From positions 5,414,601 through 5,473,100 of the forward strand of contig NC_135550.1 in the NCBI RefSeq assembly GCF_964340395.1: a DNA stretch of 58,500 nt. The letters are read 5' to 3'. This DNA is from Glandiceps talaboti. Lineage: Eukaryota; Hemichordata; Enteropneusta; Spengelidae. The position numbers and the translations under genes are program-made. Below the pieces are notes generated by a model. It had not been told where the DNA came from and searched no databases. It worked only from the letters and a program-made list of their open reading frames with translations. Below, piece after piece: positions 12,371-24,329 of the stretch (the stretch's first letter is position 1; the number at the start of each line of letters is the position of its first letter).

Positions 12371-13404
12371 TATTGTACGTACATTGTTGTTTTACATCGA
12401 CTTTTAGCACAACTGGTGAAATGTCTGTCCGTCTGTGTGTGTAGGGCCGTAGCGTGACCAAATTGCCGGGGGGGGGGGCAGAACTTTGTCTTGGTACAAT
12501 CTTGCATTAAAAATTTAGAAAGGTGGATAATTTACATACATTTGCATGTAATTTACATAATATATATTTTAGCATACGCAATTAAATATATGTAAGGCCA
12601 GGAAAAATAAATATAAGCTGGTCAACGGGCAACCTAACCCATCACATTGGGTATGTAGGTCGATTTCATTTCTTCACAATGCTTGACAAGGGTATAACAA
12701 ACCATATATAATGATAACAAAATATTTCAGGTCGAGTTTAGATACTTGATACTATCTCTTGATACTATCTCTTGATACTATCTCTTGCAATTTGTCTGCA
12801 TAGCTACAGTTAAGAAATGTACACAATTTACGGTTAAACAAATGCTGTGGCTCCTCTCACCCTCTCTTCTCAAAAAATGTTAAGCCCGCCAAATGTAACT
12901 CAAGCATTATTTTAGCCAACCCTTCTGTCGCCTACACTACACACTGACAGTGGAGATGTAAATTATATGGTATAATGATGCATTAAAATAATAGTGATAG
13001 CCAACTACAATAATTAATACTCCGAACAAGATTACTTGTGCACAGGATGTGGATTTCACATGCATAAGGAGATATCTCTAACCTATACAGGGAGGTACTT
13101 AGCTAGCCACCTTCCATCTTGTTTTGGGAGAAAGACAATTATCACCTTGATTGCTACTGATTGGAAGGAGACAACTCCAAAGGTGAAAAAAAATTGAAGA
13201 TAACACAGTGTAGGAAGCCATTTAGTTACAATTTTTAGTTACATTATTTAGCAATAATGTCACAGTGAAACTAAAAAAAAAAAAAAAACCCCAACAACAA
13301 CAACAACAACGACGACGACGACGACGACGACGACGACGTCGTTCGTGTCCGCAGTTTATTTTGACATCTGTCAGGAAATGGACAGAGTAAGGTACGCGCC
13401 GGTC

Positions 13405-13560
13405 GAAATCAATAATTCAATGCAGGATGAAAAAGTAAAGTCTTTTAGTTAAACCCCTGACCCCTCCCCCCCCCCCCCTTGTAACTAAAGTGGCCAAAAT
13501 TGATAATTGTTTCAGCCAGTGCAAATCAGTATGTAGTTGTATATAGTACTATAAATAATA
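13405..13560. mobile_element. Family C element, partial copy
   Basis: Left-arm copy of the element seen complete at 34225-34645. Shared order: TTCAATG..GGAT-AAAAA, CTTTTAGTTA, CC-rich tract, AACTAAA..., then TGTTTCAG and the ATCAGTATGTAGT block. Non-coding. Confidence 0.55.
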
Positions 13561-14639
13561 CTTTGATCAGAGACAGGGCGTTCGGTTCTTTAATTAAAAA
13601 TATGGTTGCAAATACCTAAACGTTTGAAAGCTCTTGTAAATATATATTTCTTGTTGCACTCTTTATATATTTTGTTTCTTTCAAATCGTATATCCTCACT
13701 AGTCCAAGAAGTATTACCCTTCCTAAGCCATATGGAATACATAGCTACCACAATCACCAAGACTTGCAAGAGCTTTTAAAATTCCCATCGATATATTAGT
13801 ATTGTCCCTGTTCAGCGCCATAAGCTATACCGGATTTTGGTGTGATTGGCGTACGGTAAATTTAATGATGCTGGGAAATGATGTACATGTACTTCTATTG
13901 ACATGATTAATAGCTAGTAGATGAACACCTGTGTATGCCTTAGGGACCGGACAGAATTTACGGCAGGGGGTGGGCCTGGGGAGAAATTATCTCTGACTTG
14001 GTTTTTTTCCTGGCCCCCCATCCACTGTGACCAAAATTTCACAGCCCCCCCCTTTCAAAAGTATAAAAATTTCATGCCCCCCCCCCCAAAAAAAAAAGAA
14101 AGAAAAAAAGTGCACAATATCCTGCCCCCTACAAATTACAATAACTAAAAATAGCGCAAATATTGCGTTGCCGCACAACTTCATGTTCAGGGCAATGATA
14201 GATATATAATTTTTTGAAGATTTAAAGTTGTAACAAAACAAAATTTTCATACCTAATTTCCATCATCATAATCCAGCCATCCTATGTTGACAAGTATGGC
14301 AACATCCTAATCAAACTTTAAAGGGATGTGTCTACAAGGTTTTGTACTTCTTTATTTTTTAAAATCAATTTGGAACCAAGTCATACCAATGTAACATGTT
14401 TAACTTTCTTGGTTGCCTTATTGTAATATTTTAAACACAAGCTACATTCAGTTTATATGGGTAGGTGATGAAACAGCTGTCTTACAACATATTACATAAT
14501 CAAGTCATAAACCAAACTGGCCATGCTACAGGCTTTACCACCAGAGGAAATGGTAAAGTAAACATTATAGTTAATTAACAATGTACTGTTCTCACTGTGT
14601 CAGCTATTAATGAGGACAAATCTACACATTCTCAACAAA

Positions 14640-15195
14640 GTTAAGCTCAATCTACTGGGTAATTTCAGAGTTGAAGATTTTGAGGAAAAGCAATGATATA
14701 GAATAACACTTCTAGAAACATCTCACCAAGTTTCAAACTCATTCACTTAGTACTTTTTGAGATATAAGTTTTTGACCAAAATTCACATTTTTACACCTTA
14801 ATTCCATATCACTCATGGAATCAGGTATTCGTAACATATCTTCGTCCATACATCCCTAAATGCATTTCCATTAAATTTCAGCCCAATCTGCTCAGTGGTT
14901 TTGGAATTATAGATTTTCAACCAAAGAGACACATTTTTAGCCCTAATTTGCATATCACTGATGGAATCATCCCGTCATGAACAAATCTTACTTTACACCC
15001 CCTTAAGAATGTTCCCACCAAATTTCGCACCAATCTGCCCAGTAGTTTGTGAGTTTAAGTTTTTTGACCAAAAATTACATTTTTTGACCAAAATCACACA
15101 CCTGTGATGCGATCATTTTGATTTGAACAATTTCCCAACTAGACACCCAAGGTAATGGACCCACCAAATATCGTGGCAATCGGTTCAGTGGTTTT
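14640..15195 (+). repeat. Degenerate tandem subrepeats, period about 140-150 bp
   Basis: Four or so diverged copies of a block containing CCAAATTTCGCACCAATCTG-like sequence, then CAGTGGTTTT, a TTAAGTTTTTTGACC block and an ACATTTTT block. The last copy runs into (AC)n, (AGAC)n and a terminal hairpin (CTGAACCTCAGTTCAG). The layout is that of a dispersed non-coding repeat with a microsatellite tail. Confidence 0.6.
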
Positions 15196-15208
15196 TTACT
15201 TTAAGTTG

Positions 15209-15292
<84 letters not shown>

Positions 15293-15317
15293 CAGACAGA
15301 CAGACAGACAGACAGAC
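15209..15317. repeat. (AC)n followed by (AGAC)n
   Basis: About 39 AC dinucleotides followed by about seven AGAC tetranucleotides. Confidence 0.97.
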
Positions 15318-16402
15318 GCCGGGCGATCCCTATAGCACTACTGAACCTCAGTTCAGTTGTGCTAAAAAGAGTACAAATATTTTTGTTACTGTAGCACAAC
15401 TGTAATATTTCTTTTGATACTACTATTATGTTACTATTTCAGCCCAAACAACTTAGTAGTTGTAGAGGAAGTTTTTTAGAAAACAAAACAAAATAAAACA
15501 TTTTGACCATACAAGTAATCATACACATGTGGTATAATCTTGTTTATTTCCCAACTAGACACCATAAGTAGTCATCACTTAATACCAAGGCATTTGATGT
15601 GGTGGTTTTAACTGTCATTCACTAATACATACACAGAAACACAGACACAGAGTAAACACACATTCACATGCGTGATTTGTGAAAAACTGTAGTGGGGACA
15701 TTTGTGGGGTGTATCTAAGGACATCACATCACCTACATAGTGTATTCAAATATCTATTTATACTCATAACACAATAACTATCTAATGTCAGACATTTGTG
15801 ATGTCATGAAGTGCTAGCAAACTAAGGATTTTATGCACACTGAGGTCTGACAAATATAGCTTTCACTTTCCTACACCAAATGCATTACCAATACACATGT
15901 AAATGTAAGACATTTGTGACTTCATGAAAGTGCAAAGAAATTCAGAATGTTGTGGAATACTTAGATGTAATCAATATGCTTTCATTTCCAAAACCATACA
16001 TATTTAAACCTATAGTGTCAGGCATTTGTGACTTCATGATGGGGACAGCAAATTCAGAATTGTATTCAATACACTGTACAGTGATCAGATGAGTATATAC
16101 GGCCAGAAGGCAACTACCAAAGTTAGTGCAAAGTCACTGATGAAAAAACACTTAACATCACGCAGACATCTAAATGCTTTACAACATTTAGTACAGATAG
16201 ATGCATTTGATGATGCTGAGAAGGGAAATAGTTTAATTTCACTGGTTTTAGATAGAAAGAAAACAAGTCTTGCCCCACATCTTCAGACTCTAGTGAGTCT
16301 GAGAGTGAAACTCAAGAATAGTGTCAAGGAAAGAAATAAAACACCTATCTAAATTAATCTGGCCAGACGTTTTTGTATTTACATTTTTCACCAAAAGGTC
16401 AC

Positions 16403-16555
<153 letters not shown>

Positions 16556-16604
16556 TGTATCATTGATGCTAATTACACACTGACCTGTTTCCACAGTGCT
16601 AAAA

Positions 16605-16671
16605 TGTATGTATGTATGTATGTATGTATGTATGTATGTATGTATGTATGTATGTATACATATGTGTGTGT

Positions 16672-16710
<39 letters not shown>
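16605..16710. repeat. (TATG)n then (TG)n microsatellites
   Basis: About 13 TATG units, a short transition, then about 17 TG units. Confidence 0.96.
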
Positions 16711-16712
<2 letters not shown>

Positions 16713-17193
16713 CAACTTGAAGTATATAAGAGTAATTCAGGGTGTATCAAATTAATCTTGAGTAGTGTTTTTATGCTTCACTAAATAGGTACATACAAAC
16801 GTACACACATTCATTTTAATACATAAATGAAAGTGTAGACATTCAATACTAAAGGAGATATCAAGTGCTATCTCATGCAATGCTAAATTTTCTAACATAT
16901 TAATTTTTTTCAATGACAAAATATTTCGCGGCCCCCCCTTTCAAACCATGAAAATTTTCATGGCCCCCCCTTCAAGCCTCCCATTTTTTTCATGCCCCCC
17001 CCCCCCCAATTTCTCCCCAGCCCCCCCCCCTGCCGTAAATTCTGTCTGGTCCCTTAACCATTGTTGGTCTGATTATAACTGCATGGGCTTTTCTTTCTGG
17101 AAAAAGCCGAATGATATATGCCAGCTGTCTGCTATCAGGTGAGTTATAAATCACGATGAGTGAACGGTGGTAAAACCAGGTGCAGTTAATTGA

Positions 17194-17337
17194 CCAATGC
17201 CCGGTAGTCTCATCCAGATGGATGCACAGAAGGGCTATAAAAGGACAAGAGATGACCACGGAAATCATTCAGTTGCGGTGAGGTCTCACGAAGCTGCAAC
17301 GCGAAAGAGGTATACCAAATAAACCCGCTTATTCGAG
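17194..17337 (+). promoter_or_regulatory. Cyclin core promoter and non-coding first exon
   Basis: A CCAAT box (17194-17198) lies about 40 bp upstream of a strong TATA box (TATAAAAG, 17236-17243). Initiation is expected near 17265-17275. A 5'-UTR exon then runs to GAG at 17337, followed by a consensus GTAAGT donor. The matching acceptor TTCTTTTCAG ends at 17496, so the second UTR segment is 17497-17544, just before the ATG. CCAAT/NF-Y sites are common in mitotic cyclin promoters; the TATA box is less usual. Confidence 0.65.
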
Positions 17338-17544
17338 GTAAGTCAAACGATGTTGCTTTACGGAAACCGTACTTTCTTGGCGAGAATTTTGGACTCCTCT
17401 GACTGTGGCTTCAACAGTTGAAGTTTGTACATTCTGTAATACGTGTTCAGCACATTTTGGCAAAGTATCATTCTGGGTATATTCCATTCTTTTCAGAATT
17501 GAAACCCCGCCGTTTGAATTTAGGAAAATATAACTACCATAACC

Positions 17545-20500
17545 ATGTTACGCATTGGAGGAACGAGCTCTACAGTCTTGGCCGAGAAGCCACCGCGCCC
17601 GGCACAACGCAGGGAGAAAGGAGGAATGCTTTATATGGCGAAGCAAAATGTAACGGTCGGCAAGGAATACCCAAATATCAACGCAAGATTGGTAAGCCCA
17701 CATCATCCATTTTAAGAGTATTTTTTGAAGTTATCTTGTCCGACTTGTTGTTCCACTAGTGTCTGTTTGGTCGCAAGACGTATTTTAGATTGTATCCCAT
17801 TCTGGCAGGTTATTGCATTTCCAGAACAAATAGACCCAATGTAGCTTGTAAGTTGTCAAATGTTTAAATTTCCGCACTTATATTCTGCTTATTCACAGCG
17901 ACGTATCCCGACCAAAGCAAATGTTCCCCTCGACAGTAATACTGGCAAGGCTGCTGTAAAGAAAGTGGTACGAAATAATTCTAAGACTGTCGCATGCCGA
18001 ATCAAGAAGAAATCGTCAGAGAAAGGTAAGCCACCTACTATATTCCCCTTCCAACTATGCATGTCAACATATTCTAAGAAACCATGCCTTTCTGTCTTCA
18101 CCACGTTTACCTCCTTGAACTTCACTGCGAACGTAACCAGCTATTGGCCCTTAATTAAAGCTACATGTGCTGGAACTGACCCTTTTTCTGTAATCATGGG
18201 TACACAGTATTAAAGTGATTGCATACAATTACTATTATTGGTTTGCTGAGGAATATACATTATTCCCTGAACCGCCTTGCAATCCTCTGACTGTTGTATC
18301 CACACGACCTGAGTTTTGAGCTTGCCTCGTGGCTGGACGAATGACCGCCGTGATATTAAACAACTTCGTACAACAGTGAACTCCATATTCCTCGCATTGT
18401 TTTAAAATAAAACCTCGAAATTTGTTCAGAGACACGTAAAAATAACATTTTTTTAAATTGAAACTTGAATCTAGAGTCTAGAGAGAATAATAATGTAACA
18501 GAACTAGTGGATACCCCGACATATTACTTCCTGCATTATATGAAGGACCAATTTCTTTACTCACAATAACTTGTACTTTCTCAAATCAGAAAATGTCTGC
18601 ATCAAAATGGCAACCAGGGCAACCAAATGTACGACACGCTTGGAGAAGACTATTGAAAGCGTGTCAATGGAAATGGAAATTGACGAACACAATGACCCCA
18701 ACGAGTTTACAGAATATTGTACCAATATACACAAATACCTAAAGGTAAGCCCAGCGATGTTATTGATACCTTGCTATATTCATACTTGTCGGTGAGATAG
18801 AAAAGTGGTCATTCTTTGCAGACCACAATAAGATTTTTAGAACATTAATTCTAACCCTAGCTGCAATAGTTGTAGCGTTTACTGAGATTCTGCGAGGGTT
18901 TTCTGCTGTATTTGTGCTATTTCTCGTTCCGGTGTTTAACCCGAATCAAAAGCTACAATTCCTTTAACGTAAACGCAAACTGAGACGAGACCAGGTTGAA
19001 AACGTGAGCGAGATGTCGGCGTACTGTCCGTTTCAAAATGCTGCATGCTTTGTTACTTTTGTCGATTTTGGCAGGTTTGGGGTACCTCTGAACATTTCTT
19101 GGGTCTTGAAGGCTCCGTAATATGAGTTAGGAAAAAAATGCCCGAATTTTTGGAACGTAAAGCTTAATCTAGCAGAAAATGCCAAATTGAGGAATGGATG
19201 AATTTTCGCTATAGTAAATGCGTGGCACTAAAATTAAAGTATCGGCAGAAATAATGTCCTCGCTACATTTCTGGATTTATATCCATAGCACTACATACTA
19301 CTACATACTGGTTTGAAATTGATTGTGCGGTCTGAAACCGTTTTCAATTTTGCCCGTTTTAGTTAGGCCTCAGAACCTCCCCCCCTCCCCCTAACTAATT
19401 AAAAGCACTGGATTTTTTTTATCCTACATTGAACTATTGATCTCGCCCATATGATGGGAGAATTCTTCGGTATAACAAAACCTACTGTACAATTGGGAAA
19501 AGCTGAAGAACTTTTATTTAGAATTTGTTCACAATTTACCAAAACTTGTGCGATTTGACTGGATTTCTATTAAATGCGAAATTGCGAAAATTGTGCTGAT
19601 ATAAATTGAAATGTCCCTGTTTTGAAGACTTTCATGGGTAAATACTACGACGTAGACGATCTCTACATCAGGACTAACGCATTACGGTACAAGTGATCAT
19701 ATGTACATAATCAAAATGGATGTGAACTCTTGTCACAAATTCATGGAAATTGGAGAGCAGTATTAAAAACAAAGCGTTCAAAGTACCTGTAAACACTCCC
19801 ACTTAACTTAAGATTCATAACATTATACGAGAATTACGCCGGGTCATATTTACTTTGTTTTCACTGTACTTGCAACAGCTTTATATTTTTGCATGCACAT
19901 TGTTGAAATTGACAGTCGTGTAAAATAGATTTTGATACTCTATTGCTTTTACTGACAAACTATCTGAATTACTAGTCGTTGCTAAACTCAAATGTGTGTT
20001 CATTTTGTTTTAGTTACACGAATCTAAGTCTTGTCATGGTGGAGATTACTTGACCGCTAGCAACAATCCTTGTAGTAATGATAACAGATCTGTCCTGCTC
20101 GACTGGTTGATTTCAGTCCAGGTAAATATAAATTATAGTAGTGATAAATCTATTTTTAAATTTGATAATGCATGAAACAATGCAGGTTGGTATATTCCAA
20201 TGGCATGGCTACTTTATGACCCAACAACTTCAGTGTCTTCTGATCAGTTCCCTTGGTACCGGTGTTGAACGGAACTCCGAAAGCCACACCCAACAACCCC
20301 CATCCACCCCAACTGTTCACCCGATTGTGATGAGCCAAAGCCCGGGATTATTTGAAAACATGGTTGCTTCACGTTTGTTGACTTCACTCCAATTGTTGTA
20401 TTGAATTAAACATGCACATAGTACAAGGTTACTCCTGTACCGGAGAACACAGGAATTGCTTAACATAGATGGTTCACCAGTTGCCTCTCCTAACGAGATT

Positions 20501-23500
20501 GGTCACTTTTTCATTCCAATTCCTTTCTCTACCCTACCTCTATTGTCCAAACCTTTGCTTTAAGAAATTTAGTGTTTACATTTTTGTTATTAAACAATGC
20601 CATATCTTCTATCTGATTGGATGAAATAAAAGTTATCTGTGATAATTAACTTAAAGTCAGATAGTTGCCGAAATTCTAACGGATCGTATACTAAATAAGA
20701 CCATATGCTTAAAACAATGAGATTATTTTCACATCACTTGACTAATCACAATACTAGTCATCAATACCTAGTTTACTCGTCAGTTAACCGATAAGAGCCA
20801 GTATAAAACAGTTACTGTTATCTCGTAGTTTATCAATTTGAAAAGTGAATTTGATATTTTTACACAAGGGGGCGAAATTGCCGAAATGATAATCAAATGT
20901 GTCCGCGACAGTCTCCAAATTAGTACTGTTATTTGGTGTACATTTTATTTTCAGTGTCATCTTCGCCTGAATGACGAAACTTTGCATCTGACCGTCTGCA
21001 TGTTCGACAGCTTTATGAGCGTTTCACCAATCAGTCTTGAAAAACTGCAGTTACTCGGCATCACCTGTCTACTTATTGCAGCTAAAATTGAAGAGAGATA
21101 CGCCCCAGAGGTAAGAGAATATTGAACTGTAACAAAGTTAACCACCTTAAAACTGCACATCTCTCCCCACCCCCCGATATGGTATTTAACCGAATAGTAA
21201 TTTATGTCTATGCAATAAACAAATTGCTTATTTACTTGCTTACTTATATCCAACCAGTGATGATCTAAACGACAACATTGGGTGAAGTAAAACGCGCATT
21301 TGCAGTTGCAGCTAATGGCCTAATCCTTTTAAATTAGGAGACCACCCCTCACCTGGCTTGGATATATATCACCAATATTTTACTTCCAAATGAGGGATAC
21401 TTCGAAATGACGCCACCGCCACCACCACCCCTCGCTATCAAAGTTTGTACAGTGTGCTAATGAACAAGTACATTCATTTCTTGATTCTGGGATTGTTTGA
21501 CCATGCAAATCTTAAATCCACTGCATGATTTGACCAGTTTGTCCTTTCTTTCTTCAGATTGATATGCTGTGTTTCCTGACAGACTACACATATAGCAGGA
21601 AGGAAGTAATTCGAATGGAAATACTCGTCTTGAAGGCATTGAAGTTTGATCTGTTTTATCCTACCTGTGTTAATTTCTACGATCTGTATGTTGAGGCTGC
21701 GACAGAATTTGTCCAAAACTACCATGACAAGGTTAGCAGAAACATCCGAAGCCCTGGTAATTTAGGATTTGGACGGAAGGACGAACGAACGGACATTTCC
21801 TGTGCTTGTATACAAGGGCACGGGGGGGGGGGGGTGTTATCAAACTTCGATTTGCCAGTATTAACCTATTTTTAGTGGTCTGAGTTTTAACGTAAACTAT
21901 GCGCCGTGGGAGCAAATCGTTTTACTTTTGCTGATCGCCAAATACAGTCCACTGTATGGAGAAAATAAAGTTCTGAAATTAGTTTAGCTTTCATACAGCA
22001 AAGTTTGAGGACCCAGGTGTGCATTCTACGCTTGGATTTGTTAAGGACATCTTGTATAGGTAAAAACAATCCAGTTTTGGCCATGCATTATTTATAACGA
22101 ATCGGATAAATAAGTTGCAATAAAAAGATGATTCATTTACACATGCCTGGCCCGTTTTGTTTGTTGCAAGTCAGATATTTCGACCTGGGGGCCTGGGGTC
22201 CGGACTAATGTACATAAGCAATTCAAGAAGATGCAAAGTCAATGTAGTTCACGTAAAATATACCTTATTGATCAGACTTTTAACCTAAATTATCATAACT
22301 ATACGTTTCCATTCAAACGTTTTGAAAAAGCATGCTGAAGTGCGAAACGGGTTGAAAATTGAAGTTTTTGTGCTCGGTTACTTCCGATTATTACTAAAAT
22401 GTAATGTTTTGTATCATATCCTCCTGGTGCAACGCGTGATTAGTTTACCGGCTTAAGCACTAAATAAAAATAAATTCTCCAATAATACAAATGGTTCTAA
22501 AACAAAGCATACACTATTTTTTTAACTGGCTTTAAGTTCTCGAATTGACTTACTTGTTTTGGAAAATGTTGTACTAAACCTTGTTTAAGTTGTACTCAAA
22601 TGCTTTCTTTCTAGATCCTCATCGAGAATGCTGCCAAGTACATAATGGACTTGAGTATTTGTTCACCAGATGTCCTCAACTTCCCGCCATCTTTACGTGC
22701 GGCTTCAGCATTATCATTGGCTAGGAAAATTGTGATGAAAGATGAGAAGAGTGCAGCATGGACCACGTCTATGGTTCACGCCACAGGGTACACGGATAGC
22801 GAACTGTTAGTATGCATGTACATCTATGCAACTTTACTTACCAGGGCGTCATGTGCTAAACAACAGGTAAATACGAAATGTAATTGTTTACGTAATTTTT
22901 CGAATGAACAAGGCATGACCGTACTGGGAGTGAATTTCTCCCAAAACAATTTTAAAATGACGAAACGGGTCACTGTACAACATTTTACCCACAACCCTCT
23001 CTGATTTGTAGTGTTGGACATCATCTCCTTGAAGTCAGACAAATCTCACCAGTGTATAGCCTAGGGTTTTGTAAAAACATTTTTCCATTTGGCAAGCGTA
23101 GAATTGCAACTGGTGAATTTCTGAATACCCATTTTCATCGGTTCTGGTATCAGTGATTTATTGTAGGAGTAGCAATTTTAGGAATTTGTAGCAGATTTTC
23201 TTGAAAGACATGCAGAATATTTGCGACGAAACTAAGGAAAATATATGCACCTGTTATGACTTTGCCAAAGATATAGATTTATTTGAATAGGTATGACAAA
23301 AGAAATTTACATACTAAAACTCATCATACACACTGACTACCCAAGTTATTGACACTTTGACAGTGAAAAGTGTTTTATTCACAGCACATGCTTAATTTAG
23401 TTGTTAGTTCATTTTTGTACAAAATTTAGAACTTTATTTTTGATTTCTAAGCGTACTTTTGCTACATATTAATCAAACTTAATTACTATGCTTAAAATGT

Positions 23501-24049
23501 TGAAAAGTATGGATTATTGAAAAAGTTATAAAATAAGGAACCTCCAAGCATACCAATCAGAGAGTTGTGGGTAAGATATTGTACAGTGCGGGTGCATTGT
23601 ACAAGCTTGTATGATGATAAACCTAACAATGGCCACCCTGTCATTAGTGAAACACTTCGCCCATACATCCTTCCCACAATATCCTTACTATGCTATAGAT
23701 TCATTTACCAATGTCTCCATTACATTTGTAATGAAATTAACATGGCCACGATTCTGGTTTTCTAACGGCATGTTGGTCCTTTCCATTGGATATCATCTCC
23801 ATACAGTTCTAGCTACATTTATAGACACTTGATGGAGTACTTGTACACTTAATCTATTTTATAGTTTCAGCTTTAGGTTACATGCTCTCAACACACTATC
23901 ATTAAACAGAGTTTCTTTTATTTATTCTTCAGGCAGCAAAGGTGAAGTACAACAGTGTGTCGAGGTACCAAGCAATTAGTAGTCTCCCACTCGCAAATTC
24001 TCTCGTTGTCAAGCGACTTGTACAGTATCCAACAGCAACGAAAGTGTAG
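17545..24049 (+). CDS. A/B-type (mitotic-like) cyclin, complete, 8 coding exons, 411 aa
   Basis: A regulatory subunit that should bind and activate a cyclin-dependent kinase. Exons: 17545-17691, 17899-18025, 18590-18744, 20014-20121, 20955-21110, 21558-21731, 22615-22866, 23933-24049. All junctions are GT-AG and phase-compatible. The basic N-terminus (1-143) holds a KEN degron at 91-93 whose Glu codon is split between exons 2 and 3; no clear RxxL destruction box is seen. The cyclin N fold spans about 165-270: NRSVLLDWL replaces the MRAIL patch, then the ETLHLTV helix, AAKIEERYAPE with the CDK-binding Lys, and RMEILVLKALKFDL with the partner Glu. Cyclin C follows (about 270-405). The helix 4-5 region looks closer to cyclin A (TYSRKEVIRMEILVLK), but HLTVCMFDSFMSVSP is divergent. 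I cannot assign A, B or B3 without alignment. Confidence 0.92.
19300..19445 (-). mobile_element. Family C element, inverted partial copy
   Basis: The right arm of the family: TTTTAGTTAGGCCTCAGAAC, C-rich tract, then TTTTTTTTATCCTACATTGA and ACTATTGATCTC, matching 34225-34645. In an intron of the cyclin gene. Confidence 0.55.
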
Positions 24050-24320
24050 TCATTTGATAAACGCCTTTGAATGTTACCTTCCAGATTACTCGAGAATTAC
24101 TTCCCAAATGTTATAGCAACGACGCCACTTTCAAAAAAGGGTAGCTTGTGAAGTTTGACTACAATGTACATGTACAGAAATGGACTTGGACTTCTACACT
24201 TTAATTTTTTGTACTCCAGATATTTGAAAGCATATTTTTGTGCTGTTTATGTTGAACAGTATGGTACATTTTAATTTGCTTTGTACTTTCAACATTGAGG
24301 GTGCTCTATGCGTACAAAAG

Positions 24321-24326
24321 ATTAAA
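24321..24326 (+). terminator. Cyclin poly(A) signal ATTAAA
   Basis: ATTAAA about 270 bp after the cyclin stop codon, the first good signal downstream on this strand. Confidence 0.55.
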
Positions 24327-24329
24327 GTA

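Noticed and set aside
16089-16352. 87-codon open frame inside the 3.1-kb inverted-end unit
   Set aside because: No recognised transposase or other motif; it may be chance. It could be revisited if other copies of the unit keep it open.
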